A stretch of DNA of 64,000 nt from Ciona savignyi (GCA_000149265.1 CH003098.1:1181144-1245143), one strand, 5' to 3'; positions 47,516 through 60,560 are shown, counted from the stretch's first letter. A program made the numbers and translations. The notes: generated by a model from the sequence alone, not told the origin.

Positions 47516-50500
47516 TTAGTATTGATCCAATGACCTAGTTTTGATGAACCTTGTAAACATATCGTAAGCTCTCATTGGTTGGAAGGATGGCACCTCATGA
47601 CCAGCATTCCTTACAGTGGCGTATGTTAAACCGTCATACACCTCCGTGTAACCCCCCACCTGGAATGACGTTTGGGTTCAATAGTTGCATCAACTCTGTA
47701 ATGTGGTCTGGTCTGTCTATTTACATTATTGTTAGGAGACTTTTCTAAGAGGAATTCTCACATTAAATTTAATTAAATCTCTAAATAATAATGCATGGAA
47801 TTTAAGATTGTCTCAACTACTAAGATAAAAAATGATTTTTTTAATAAAAGACTTTCGGAAGGTGCTTTTATTTGATTAAATCTAAACTGAGCAATCCACT
47901 TTTAATTCATTTATAATTAGGTTCTATAACCGCACTACAAGTTACCTATATAATTTTTTTGCATTTTTTTATATTAATTTGTTTTAACTGTCAATTTGCT
48001 GTCTTGTCTTGTCTTGTATGTCTTGTATTACTGTTGTATCCTTTTAATCTAAGTTCAGTCATAAAAAAATTAGGTTTAACCAACTGAACAGTTTTATTCT
48101 ATTTATGGTTGCTTACTGCATGTGAAATCAACAACGACCACATCACATGACATTACAATGACGATGCACATTATCTCATCACCTCAATATAAGTGTTTAT
48201 GAACAAAATCATTCCCCATTCTTATTGTGTGGACACAATACCCTATTGTTGGTTAAATATTAATTGACATGAATAGTAAACAAGTATTTCTTTTTATACA
48301 ATTTATCTGCATTTAAACTACAAACTATCTCCATTTAAGCTATTTACATGTCTTCTTTTACTCATTATAAACCTTATTTTATACCCTGGTAGATTACTTT
48401 ACTTACTTTGGCTGTTTTTTATTTGCTTGTTGCATTGACAATCGAATAAAACTAAAGCGTAAATAATAGCAATGCATTTTTTATTACCTCATGTCAATAC
48501 TCAATATATAGTCTTTGTGGGAACTATTTATTGCTGGTTAAATATTCATTTCAGGCAGACTCAATATTTATCTTTAACAACTCATAATAAAATCTTATTT
48601 CAAAGTAACCGCATTTATCGCTGTTGAATGTATGATAAATGAAATGTTGTTTGTACATTTACCTGGTTTTTAGAATCAAGCCAATACTTCCACTTTGATT
48701 TAATTTTCAAATCTAGCATTTTTAAACATCGTTGGGTACCTGCGGGAGGGGGATTAACAATTAATTAAATATTTGAATCTTGCTTGGTTTTTGGTAGGTG
48801 GAAAGAAATTTTTAATTAGTAAACAAATATAAATTCACTCTTAACGCAGTTATTTACCTTATAATGCACTAAACACACTTTTAACATATAGTTAGGTCAA
48901 CTCGACTATTGGCATGTAATTTATTTACCTTTAAATAAACCAAACACGCTTACTAAATTTAGCTAAGTTAAATTGACTGTGGGCATGTGATAATTTAATA
49001 TTGTCATAATGACTGTTGTCATTTCAACTCGATAAACAAAACTTTCCTACCAATCTACCCACCTATAGATGTCGCCAAAGAGTCTAGATCACCAGAATAA
49101 ACCAGGATTTTGATTCCCTTATTGAGGAGGTTGTTTCTGTAAAGCGGTATCATAGAAGTTGCCACGTCAACGCGGGAATATTGGGTGTTGATGAAATTGT
49201 TACAACCCTCCCAGTTGGTTGGATCAGCATGGATTGCTTTCTATGGGGATGTCAATTGGAAAACACAGACTGCTTAAGATATACAAGGAGTTATAACATG
49301 ATGGGTCACATCATGTCCATCATTGGGGTCGCACGGTTGAATAATTTATGTCCACAGTCATTGTTACAATGTGTAAATTGGCAGCCATGTCTGAATATAC
49401 CTACATGGTTAAATGATTGCTTTTTAGATGCGTTTTAACGATTGTTGTTTTACCGTCTTTTTTTCATTTCCAACTTTTTATCAGAGTTCCTGCTGCATGT
49501 TTTCATCATAAAAACCAAAAAACTAAATTAATTGGAAATAACATTGACATATGAAAAATATAGTTAATACCATTGGGGCAATTGTCTTATTCTTGGGTAA
49601 CATTTTCAAATTTTGGTACAAACACAAACTAAATTAACTTAAAATTTAAACACTTTTTGTTGTCTACCTGTACAATTGGCTGATTCAAATATTTCTCTGT
49701 AAAACTCCGTTGGCAAGGATAATATGGAGACGTATGTTTGGTTCTTTTATAATGCATTAATAACCTTTGTTTTGCAAATACCCCCATTGCAGTTTGTGTA
49801 TTGGCCAGTTTGAACAGAAGCGCGGTGGCTTGGTTATATTTTAGCGGCTCGCAAACGTTTGCGAAAATATCTTCGATATTTATAGGACCCATTTCCTCGG
49901 CTGAGCTTTTGGAGAACTTTTTGCAGAGTATCGGGTCAGGGGAACCACCACGATCAGTAGGGAAGGAGTAGTTGCAATACTTGACGACTCCAAGATACGC
50001 GGCATTCGAAATGAGGTTGTGACTGAAAGCGAAATCGATCTCCCCTCCATAATCAACTGTGAGGTCGGTGAGTGGGTTGCCTGGGGGAAGCAGAGTGTTT
50101 ATTGTCAGGCAGAAATAACAAACGAAGATACATAACCCACCCAGTAGTGATGAGGCTACCAGAGGCTTGATGTCCATTTTTGTGACCAGTATTAAACCAA
50201 ATAATACCTAAAATAACAAAGCCCACTAGGAACCATGACGTCACCCAGACAGTGGAGAACAGAACTTCTGTATCCACATTTGTGTATTGGTCCATAGGGA
50301 GAACCTGCTTGTGCTAATGTCATCTATCCTACCATTTATACACTGTTTTGGCAACTGTATGATAAGACACATCATGCCACCAGTCAAGTTGCCGGAGCTA
50401 TAAGTGTGGATGGTTGGTTCGTTTAAATCCTTGTAGGTGGAAAGCTAAGCTTTATCTATTATAACGCACCTTATATCCACAGTCATGTTGCTGGAGCTAT

Positions 50501-51937
50501 TACAGAGTGTGGATGATTGGTTTATTTATGTTCTCAAGTCATGATTTTTCTAGGGGTATAATAAGACATCTTGTGATGATATTTAATTTGCTGTAGCAGT
50601 TACAATGTGTAGATGGTTGGTTTATTTATATCATCACATGCGGGAAGCCAGGCTTTATTTAAATCTATTATAAGAAAACACATGTTAACAGTTGAGTTGC
50701 TAAAGCTATTACAGTTTGTCAATAGTTGGTTCACTTACATCCTTCGTTAAAACTTGTACTTTCATGCAGAAACCACTCACCAATCATGATTCCTTTCAGG
50801 TTGATTTGGTCAGCTGGGAATTGGAAATTGTGTTCCATTATTTTCTGCACAAGGGTTGGTATATAATGGCCGGCATAGGATTCCCCGGTCATCCAGAAAT
50901 CATGTGATTTCAAGTGAGGAAAGCTGGGAGTAAAGAATTATAATAACGGAACATGAAATATTTATGTTTTACCATGTTTATCATTTGACAATTAGGTGTT
51001 ATAATACTTGTAAAGGATTGAATTATCTGTCACAGGTTCTATTGCAGTGTATTAAGCATGATGAAAACATTATTGCTGTTTTAGTTCAATAATCCACTGT
51101 TCAATCCATTAGTTCACTGAGAGAAATAAAAAGCAAACAAAAGCTAATAGTTATAAATTTGTGTTGTAACCGTATGTCCTACAGACTCTGTCGCGTAGTG
51201 TTTACAAGCAAAACAAAAACAGGATTTTTAAACTCATGTTATCCTAGAATGTAAGGACAATAAGAAACACTAAACATTGACATTCACCAAAATATCTTGT
51301 ATCCATCGTTAGATTAGTGTTTTAATTGCAGTGTGTTATCAGAACAGATATCATTTCTGTGCTGGAGTAATGAAATTTTCATTAATTCAAGCAGCTTCTG
51401 ATGAGAACTTTGCAAAAGTGATAACCGACCATAAAATTTTAAATGCTTATTTATATAAATGTTGTTTGCTGCTTACTTTTGGAAGAATTTGATGAGAAAT
51501 TGCAACGAATGAGATGCAGTTATATTATCACCAACATCATAACCCTTTTTAACCAACGGCTTTGAAAATCCGACTCCAGCTGGAGACTCTAGGAACAACA
51601 AGTTTGCGATTCGATTCCAACTGTATTCGTTTCTTCCTAACGTGATGTTAGGACGAACGTAGAATGGTCCCAACTCCTCAAAAAGTCCACCAAAAGATGA
51701 GCAACCTGGACCTCCATTCAACCATAGAACAAGTGGATCGGTGGCGGGATCCGATTGGGACTCCATGTACCAGTAAAACAAGCGCTTCTCACTTGTGTCA
51801 CCCACTGTTATGTAATCGGAATATTGCTTGAACCCCACTTCACTATCCAAGCCTGGCAGACTTGTGATAAGCTTGCTCTCACATTGGGAGCATAATACAA
51901 GAAAAGCAGCGACCTGAAGGGTTCTAATCAACAACAT
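47516..51937 (-). CDS. Serine carboxypeptidase (S10), copy B
   Basis: Six exons are 51477-51937, 50781-50923, 49668-50080, 49063-49240, 48663-48739 and 47516-47659, giving 471 residues. The signal peptide ([16 protein letters not shown]), [16 protein letters not shown] and [11 protein letters not shown] are intact. The first exon matches copy A almost exactly up to AGVGFSK and then diverges; the second exon is also nearly identical to copy A. The third exon is clearly different (CNYSFPTDRGGSPDP, MGPINIEDIFANVC). The Asp box reads SGDLDSLATSIGTQRC: the acidic residues are kept but the usual VVPAT and TRR are replaced. The enzyme is probably active, perhaps with changed specificity. The C-terminus ends KTRSLDQY instead of KTGSVI(K/Q)K. 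Exon order, phase and intron positions equal those of copy A. The intergenic space to copy A is about 0.86 kb. Confidence 0.93.
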
Positions 51938-52809
51938 ACTTTAACCTAACTCTGCTGGGGGGTTTGATTAAAATACTAATTACTCGGGAAACTTAAATAA
52001 ATACACATCAGATAATATGTATGATCTAATGTCTATATGACACATGCAAAAATAAAACAAAAATACAATATGCTTTTTAACCAAAGCAATTTACAATATT
52101 GATAATAATCCTAATCTATATTATTTACAAGAAAAATTGCAGTAAGACTATATACACAACATAATAATGACAGTAGCTAAAGGTTAAACAATGTAACAAA
52201 CTTTGTTTCAACTTTGGTAATAATTAGATATAATTTACAGTAAGTGCTGACAATGTATGATTATTTGCAGTTTTATTGCAGTAATAATAAAATCATTGAT
52301 TAATAAAGTACTGAACTGTTTGCAAAAAAACTTGGCAAAAACCTGATTGAAAGTTAAATAAATGATAAAAACAATAAAGAAAATAATGTCTTTGCATAAA
52401 ATAGGCAGATTGGTATAACAATCAATAATAGTTTATCATATAATACTAAGACAATTTTGCTATAAATTGACATCATTTAACAACCAACAATGTAATACAA
52501 AAAAATATATTAGTAAGTGTGTTTCTTTCTAAATAAAAAGTGCTGTGCAAAATGCAAATAAAGATTTGTTAAGAATTATCACAGGCGTCTCTAAATACAA
52601 TATCGGAAAGCTAAAATGAATTCTCAGTTTAAATGCATTAGCAGATCCAAGATATGGGTCTCCATTCAGTGTCTCTAACATTATTACATTTTTTGACAAT
52701 ACAATTTTCACTTTAAAGTACTGGGAATAATATAAAAGGATATTAATGCTTAATACAATATCTTCAGTAGATTTCTTTTTGTTTTAAAATAAAGGAGTAG
52801 AATTTAGCA
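51938..52809. other. Spacer between carboxypeptidases C and B
   Basis: AT-rich sequence with no gene seen. It should contain the copy B promoter and the copy C 3' UTR end. Confidence 0.6.
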
Positions 52810-52815
52810 TTTATT
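52810..52815 (-). terminator. Poly(A) signal AATAAA of carboxypeptidase copy C
   Basis: AATAAA is read on the minus strand about 60 bases after the TAG stop at 52875-52877. The spacing is suitable for a cleavage signal. Comparable clear signals were not found so close to copies A and B. Confidence 0.5.
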
Positions 52816-52874
52816 TATAGGTATGTCATTTTTCTTATTGCAATTGTGTTTTATCTTTCGACTTTCTTGCAAAT

Positions 52875-55800
52875 CTATTTCTGGATGACAGATCCAGTTT
52901 TGATGAACCTTGTAAACATATCGTAAGCTCTCATTGGTTGGAAGGATGGCACCTCATGTCCAGCATTCCTTACAGTGGCGTATGTTAAACCGTCATACAC
53001 CTCCGTGTAACCTCCCACCTGGAATCAATTAGTTGGTTAAATGGGCTTAGGGTAACCTACATGGTTTAAATTGCATATAACACAGATATTTGTATGAATT
53101 CCTTATGATCAGTTCTAGCTTATTGGAGCTATTGCAGTGTGTCGTATAAGATGAGGACATTGCTTCAGTTTTTGTACAAAATCGTTAGTGCCTAGCCCAA
53201 GTTTAAACCTATCTAGAGGTTGGTTTAAGACGGTTTTCAACCAGCCATCCAAGCTTAAACTTAATCCTTTCTTTGAGTTGTAGATTTTTAGCCTCAAATT
53301 AGGGTTTGCCCACTATTCACCTTTTGGTTCTATTGTAGTTAGTTGTTTAAAGTCTAGAAATTCTCTACTGTTTTATTAGCTTTGCTCCAGAACAAATCTG
53401 ACTAGCAAGCAGCTAGTTTCGATCCCACAACCATTCAACTACCAGCAATACGTAATCGCATGAACCGACTAAGCTACCCAACAGGACAACCAAATTTAAA
53501 TTTACCTGATTGCTGGAATCCATCCAATATTTTCCACAGGTCAGTTTTAAATTCATCTTTTCTATATTCCGGCGTGTACCTAGGAGTTTTAAGTAAATAA
53601 GTACCTTTGAGTTAATCGGAGCACCTAATATTTCTTAGATAGAAATTCTTGCAAACCATTTTCATTCAGGTGGGTGTAAAAACGCATGCTGAGTTGAAAA
53701 ATGTGAATTTATCTAAAAACCTTAAACCTGCAGTAATGATCGCATCTATTACAATGAGTTAATTAAAATACATTGGTAGCCTGTCATTGCTACAGGGGAT
53801 TAACAAGGGTAGGTTTCGATCCTATCACCTTCCTATTAATGGCCTGATCTCTTAACAGTAAGCCGTACGCCCTATTTTGGCCTATGATATCTTCAGACTT
53901 ATTCACATTGCCAGGGATGCAAAAGTGGGTCATGTAGGTATAATTTTTGGAATTATAATTTGAATCTGGTTAATTATCCTTCAGTTTTTTTTTAAATGAG
54001 CATATTTTAGGATTGGGGGTGCTACAAAAGTCAATTCAAGGGGAAGAGAGGATTTTTTACTGTTCCTCACACTCCTTGAACTCCTGTGGCCCCTGAACTC
54101 CATTATCCTTGGCACACCTGGCACACCTGGTACCCCTGGCACAATGGTACCCCTGGTATCCCGGGCACACCTGGAAACCCATGACACCGGCACCCTTGTT
54201 ATCCCTGGAACCCCCTTGCATCTCTTGGATTTAAGTGTATATTCTCATCTATTTATAGACTAACATCAAATTAAGTTCATTCTTACTTATAGCTGGTACA
54301 ATTGAGTCAACATCGCCAGAATACAGCAATATTTTTAATCCACGATGCAACAAGCTGTCCTGGTACACTGGAAGCATTGATGTCCAGAAGTCTTTGGCTG
54401 AATAACAATGAAGGCGGAATGTTGCGTTGCATAATCTCCAGTGGGTAGGATCAGCATGTAGCGCTTTCTACAAGATATAAATTAAAATGGTAAGAACAGC
54501 TCCATCAGAATTTAAACCATGCGATATTCCACCCATGCGAGTTTCAATACACAGGAGTTTCAAACCATACGAGTTTCAACCCACACGAGTTTCAACCCAC
54601 ACGAGTTTTAACACAAATAAGTTTCAACCCACACGAGTTTCAACCGACATGAGTTTTAACCCACATAAGTTTCAACCTTTTTGGGTTTCAACTTTCAACC
54701 GACATTAGTTTAAACTCCTTAAAAATTTAGTGGATCAAAAGTAAAAAAGTATTATATTTCTTTAAATTAAAAAAATCCTTTAGTCAGTGAATGCTTTTGG
54801 GTTTTATATTTGTATGAAAAGTTTATTTTACAAAAGCTTCATGATTAATGTTGTATCTATTTAAGGGTTGATAATATTTAAGATTTATGGTTTATTGCTA
54901 GATTAATCACACTGTGTATTATTTAAACAAGCTTTAAATTTATTATGCCATATACAAATTTAGTCATGCCAGTTGTATTAAACGAAAAATTAAATGACCA
55001 AGTTAGTCAACTATATTAGGTTGTTTTAATACATTGTTTTACATAGATGTAAATGCAATGTAACTTAATTAAATGAAACATAGTTGTGAATATTATAAAT
55101 ATGTAGAATACAAGTCGTTAGTTCCAATAAAACACATATTTACTGTTAAAGAGTAATGTTGTTATTATGGCTTTATTGAACTAATAAAGAACCAATCTAT
55201 AATAGAGTAAACCGGAACATAGATGAAAGCTTTAGCAACTGTTACAGCCAAAACAAAAGTAATATAAATAAAGGAAATTGAGTAAAATATTAACATGAAC
55301 ACAGGCTTAAGCAACTCTTATAGCTAGAACAAACGTAATATAAACAAGGAAAATTGAAATGATTTTGCAACAGAATAGCAGGAATGACAGTCAAATTCAT
55401 GTATCATAAATATAATTACAAGTATTATATCAGGATATTAAGTTTAAAACATGATCATATAAAAATGGCAAGTACACACATATATCTCGATTCAAAAAAT
55501 ATTGCTGTGATGCGTTTTGTGTTCCAATACTAGATTTACATTTTATAAAAGCTATAGAAAATGTTGACATTTTTTTCTGAATACTCCATGCACCTAAGCT
55601 GACTTTCATCTGTACAATTTTTACATAGAAACAGCATCCCCTGGAATTTATTATGCAAGCATTTATGTTTTTCAACATATGATGACCCATTATTTAAAGT
55701 AACATTTTTTGCCTATATCCCTGGTGCTAGATCGTCAGCGTGTGTCCACCCATGCTAATATATGTAATGTGTAAAAAATAAGTTTGATTAATCAATTATT

Positions 55801-58330
55801 TTATGGTTTAAATTTATCTTCATAGCCAAGCAATGCTTGCACAGTCACACTGCTTAAAGAACACATTCTGTCTAAACTAGTATCCCCTAAATACTATTTA
55901 AATTGATTTTTCTATCTTATCATAATGTGGTTTATTTTTATCGATCTTTCATGGTTCATATTCATTATGCCATCATGTCCATGCAAAATAAATACCTGCA
56001 CCATTGGGTCATTGAGATACTTTCCATCATACTGATTCAAACAAGGCATGTATGGAGAGTTGACGTTTCCACTTTCCATCGCTTTGTCACTTTCCCTCAC
56101 ATAATTTTGATAAAACGCAGATATAGGGTGGTCGGATGCCGCCAGTAACTCCATCATTGCAAAGCTCCGGTCATAACCCTTTGCCGCACATACATCTACA
56201 TAGATATCAAGGGGGTTCACTGGACCCATTTCTTTCAAAACCAAGTTCAATTTGTTCATGCAGTCCCGGTAATCCGGATATTGAGCTGTGCCAGATGAGG
56301 AGCTAAAATTGCAGTGTTTAAGGAGTTCATGGTAGGTTTGATTGGAAATGAGTTGGTGGGAGAAAACAAAATCCACATACCCTCCCGTGTCGACATATGC
56401 GTTCGTCAGTGGGTTGCCTTGAAGAGGAATTTGATGATAAAATATTCTTTTAATGTTAGTAATAGCTTATGTATAAACTTAAGTCCACCCTTTCTTTTAT
56501 ATTTGCACAACTAATGCCTATTAAAATATAGCTAAAAGCAACTTAAGCTTAATTGTTTAACAAAGCTGCATATTTTAATAAAATTATGTATTTGGTAGGA
56601 TCATGTCAATGCTAAAGGAAACAAAAACGACAATTGGCAGGGTTGTATAAACGACAATTGGCAGAAAAAATCATATCCAGCCGGTTTTACATAACTATAG
56701 CAGAGGTGTAAAAAATTAACAAATACACATTGTTAACAAACTCTTATGATGATTTAACTGAATGTTGCAAATTTGCAAAATAACAAGTTCGTCTAATACA
56801 AACTTTATAAAATTACAGGGTTAGAATAGTATAGGATAGGATATCCTATAGATGAAGTGATATGCATAGTAATCTTACCGATTAAAAACCCTTTAAGTTT
56901 GATATGTTGAAAGGAAAAATCCTTTGCTTTGTTATGCTGCACAATCCATTGTGCAAGATTTGGTATGTAATGGCCGGCATAGGATTCCCCTGTTATCCAG
57001 AAATCATGGGACTTCAAGTGAGGGAAGCTGGGTAAATGGTAACCAGTGACTTAGGTGACTTGATTTGACCAACACAAAACAGAGGGAAATCTTATTCTAA
57101 TGTGTGAGTGTCAAATTTCAGGTTATGCAGGGAATTTCAATTATTATTTATTGTTTATCTGACTGTGCTACAATAGTTTACTACTCATCCTAAGTGGGAA
57201 TATAAGCAAGATGCATTAAAACACTGTCATTCATTAGAAATCAGAATCCTACATGGCGACAGTCAGTTTTCTAATCCACTACCGGTAGTCGTTGGTGCTT
57301 TTACTACCTTTCAAAAAACTTGATCAAAAATGTGAATAAATCTTTGGTTGTTTGAACATCCCCTGTTGAGCAGTTGTGAACGCCAGATTTCGAAAATCCA
57401 ATACCGGCCGGGGAGTCAACGAACAACAAGTTTACAACTCGATTCCAACTGTACTTGTTGATTCCCAGCGTAATGTTGGGACGAACGTAAAATGGACCTA
57501 TTTCACCCAGCACACCTGTGGGAATGTAAGTTATAGTAATATTGATCCCACTTTATTATTTCCTGTAAATATACTCTCATTTTAACATAGAATACTTTCT
57601 TTAGATATAAGATTTTACGACATACCCTTTCTCCATCTGAATTGTGAGAAGTTTCTATGTTCAATGGCAGACAACTCGTATAAGTTCAACCCTGTGCGGG
57701 TTACCGTGTTGGTTCAACCCATTTAGTTTCAATCATATGAGAGATTAATTAAATGGGTTCAAATACATGCTGGTTCAATCATGTGTGGAATCAATTATAA
57801 TTATCTGTGGGTTTAATTTTTTAATCCCATTGTTTAATTTTATGGGTCCTATCCTGAGGGTTTAATTTCATGCAGGTTTACTTTCATGGGTTTAATCATG
57901 TGACTTAAAAGATAACTGTGAGAAATAACATAGCCATCATCTTAGCTGTCCTCAATAAATGCTAATTCTAGCTGTAGTAGGCTTAACAACAACTAAATGT
58001 CAAAATATTAAAAGATTAAGCATTACTGGCATGTTATGCATGTAACTACAGGTCAATGGTACAATATAATTACAACAAACCTGACATGGAAGAGCAACCT
58101 GGTCCTCCATTCAACCACAGAACAAGTGGATCGGTGGCGGGATCTGATTGGGACTCCATGTACCAGTAAAACAAGCGCTTCTCATTTGTATCACCCACTG
58201 TTATGTAATCGGAATATTGCTTGAACCCCACTTCACTATCCAAGCCTGGCAGACTTGTGATAAGCTTGCTCTCACATTGGGAGCATAATACAAGGAAGGC
58301 AGCAAACTGGAGGGTTCTAATCAACAACAT
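52875..58330 (-). CDS. Serine carboxypeptidase (S10), copy C, with one extra intron
   Basis: Seven exons are 58081-58330, 57308-57515, 56879-57027, 55996-56417, 54287-54467, 53506-53579 and 52875-53018, giving 475 residues in matching phase. The signal peptide and the first 80 residues are almost identical to copies A and B. After GGPGCSSMS an extra intron (57516-58080) interrupts what is a single exon in A and B, and the rest of that region is divergent ([22 protein letters not shown]). Nucleophile motif TGESYAG, Asp box [11 protein letters not shown] and [11 protein letters not shown] are present, so it should be active. The second-exon equivalent is two codons longer than in A and B. Intron 5 contains two minisatellites. 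It is the first gene of the array and is divergent to the MPND-like gene, 2.2 kb away. Confidence 0.93.
53130..53490 (-). repeat. Old SINE copy, minus orientation, in carboxypeptidase C
   Basis: GGAGCTATTGCAGTGTGTCG marks the body; on the minus strand AGCTTAGTCGGTTCATGCG and GGGATCGAAACTAGC mark the head. A foreign segment of about 150 bp lies inside. Confidence 0.45.
54090..54185. repeat. Short GC-rich minisatellite (GGTGTGCCA-like 9-mers)
   Basis: Repeated CACACCTGG and TACCCCTGG units lie in carboxypeptidase C intron 5. One frame on the minus strand reads [11 protein letters not shown], but this arises from the 9-base unit and does not support a collagen gene. Confidence 0.7.
54525..54712. 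repeat. Minisatellite of about 17-18 bp units
   Basis: Degenerate units of the form CCCACACGAGTTTCAA repeat about ten times in the carboxypeptidase C intron between exons 4 and 5 of its series. A plus-strand open frame across it only reflects the repeat. A related, much more diverged series (GGTTCAA, AGTTTCAA) lies at about 57675-57900. Confidence 0.75.
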
Positions 58331-60470
58331 ACTTTAACCTTACAACTTAACTCTGCAAGGATTTAAGTTTAATTAATTAGAAGCATTTAAACAAAAAGCG
58401 ACTATAGGAAAGCACACAAAACTAGATCTGAATAAAATATTAGTTTCCTGTAGAGATTCTTGCGTATGTATATATATATAAACTTTGTTGAGGATGTGTG
58501 CAAACTGCTTATCAGCATGTGTGTCAGGGATTAGTCTGTTAATCAGCTTGGCATTATGGAGATACGGAAAATGAAACCAAGCAGCGCAGACATATGAACA
58601 TTTTCTAACAATACTAAAAAAAATTACTTATTCCACCACACAGACTGTAAAATTGTACAAATTAAAAACGAAAAAAATCATAAAGTGAAAATACAGTTCA
58701 CAGTTTAAACATCAAACAAAGAAATCAGAAAGTTTTTACAGTTGTTTTTACAACCAGTAAAATTCTTCATGCGATATTATTAAAATCAGAATCGAAAAAC
58801 AAAGAGAAATGAATTGGTAAAATAGAAAGCACCATGAGGAAATATGTAACACTAGCTATTTGAATAAATTAGAAAAAAAAAACAGTGAACAAATTTAATA
58901 AAATTCTTTTTTTTTATAAAAGAGTCGCTTAATTATATATTTAAACCTTTGTACTTTGTTTATAGCCATAACACAAGACACGCATTGCAACATGGCTATT
59001 CTATATTATTTTTTTAAATAAATTGTTGGGACAAAAATCGTTATGCTGTTGTTATTTAAAAGGGATGAACACAATTGTGAAGAATAAAATCCTAAGTGGA
59101 TAGAATAACTTAAATGTCTTATCTTTTTTAAGTGTTTGTTTAAGGTATAAATCTTATTTAGGTGCACCTGTCTTTCTTCCAGTATGGTTTTCGGTTGTTT
59201 TTAAACTATTTTTTTTTAATTTAACTACTGTATGCTCTGTCCTGGGTTTTACAGATAAAAACTTGATTGATTGATTTGTGCAAAACGGATTTGAGTTTGG
59301 AAAATCCCCAACAGGGAGTTTCATGCATATGCTTATTTCTCTTCATCTAAGAACAAATTATTTAAAATATTTATTTATTGATGGTAACTACGAAAATTTG
59401 TCTCTCTCTGACAATGGATTGTCAAATATTTTTATTTAATCTTAATTATACTTAAAATAGTAATCTCCTTACAATTAGTCACTAGTGCACTTTTATTATT
59501 TGGTAATTTAGTTATGCATGGAAGAACTAGTGGACGATTTAAAAGTCAACATTTTGCATCATTGGTGCTCCGGTGGAGAAGAATAAGTACCTACCACAAA
59601 CTTTAAAATTTATTAAAACTAACTAACTCGTGTTTGATTGATATACAGTATGTACGTAGTTTGGATTGATAGAGCTTTTTTTTACATAACATATTTATAT
59701 ATCGGCGTTGATTTATTTATATTTACACTTGTAGAACCAAAAAATAGATTATTTCCAGTTTAGTTTGCGTAGATTAAACTCAGATTATAGACCCATACTA
59801 CGTAAGCATTTTTTTCTTATATAAAAAGTAGCGTGTGTGGTCAAGTGTGCCTGGCAGTCTACCACTAGTAAAAATTGATATGAGAAATATGGGGATATTT
59901 TAACAAGAAACGGGCAACACTAAAAAGAAAAAAAATAGGACTGCTCAGTGAAACTATGGAAACTAATTTTAACCCTGCCCAAAACACTAATCTTAAACCC
60001 TTAACTAGCGCAAACCTTAACCCTAGCACCCACCCAAAGCAATGTGTTTACCACACATAACCTTACACTGTGCAAAGCCTTTGTTAACTAGACTACAGCC
60101 GTTTTGTGGTAAACATGATCAAATATTTAACACATAAACGATTTATCAGACAATAGTTGTGAGTAAATTCTTAGTGAATTTTTGCATCTTTTGCCAGTCT
60201 AAAAATCATAATGTTTGCGAATTTTCATAAAATAATAAATTCGCTATCAATCTTTACAAAAAGTAATAAAGAAGTCTCAATGTGTAAAAAACAAAAAAAA
60301 ACATTACGAATGCATACAAACATTTTTACATTGCATTTACAAAATGTTCTTGAATACTGCCATGCTTTACAAACTGGGCTGCCAGGATGCTAAAATAAAT
60401 CCTAATAAAAATTAGAAATTCTTTACAATAACTTAATCCGATTATTTTTCTGTCCGGTTTCTCTTGCAGA
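58331..60470. other. Divergent intergenic region between carboxypeptidase C and MPND
   Basis: About 2.1 kb between two genes that point away from each other. Only a truncated MITE and simple AT-rich sequence were recognised, including a short TA repeat near 58470. Confidence 0.6.
59915..60040. mobile_element. Fourth, 3'-truncated copy of the CTAAAAGGAG MITE
   Basis: GCAACACTAAAAAGAAAAA is followed by ACTATGGAAACTAATTTTAA and CTTAACCCTAGCACC. No right terminal repeat was recognised. Confidence 0.45.
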
Positions 60471-60528
60471 GAGATAGATTTGGTCGATTAAAAACTTTTT
60501 TAAGTTGACTTAGAAAAATCGTATGTGA
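60471..60528 (+). promoter_or_regulatory. Splice or trans-splice acceptor and start-stop uORF in the MPND 5' leader
   Basis: TTCTCTTGCAG ends at 60479 and looks like a 3' splice site or a spliced-leader acceptor. If used, the leader is about 80 bases long. Within it ATGTGA (60523-60528) is a start codon directly followed by a stop, 32 bases before the main ATG. Confidence 0.45.
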
Positions 60529-60560
60529 TCTCCGGCACTCGATACTATTATAACATCACA

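Noticed and set aside
50053-50295. Hydrophobic open frames running into carboxypeptidase B exon 3, possibly an alternative membrane-anchored first exon
   Set aside because: The normal acceptor at 50081 and exon 2 give a full enzyme; a product starting here would lack the nucleophile serine and there is no independent support.
53981-54193. Collagen-like [11 protein letters not shown] open frame
   Set aside because: It comes from a 9-bp minisatellite inside an intron, lacks a Gly-X-Y run of useful length and has no flanking exons.
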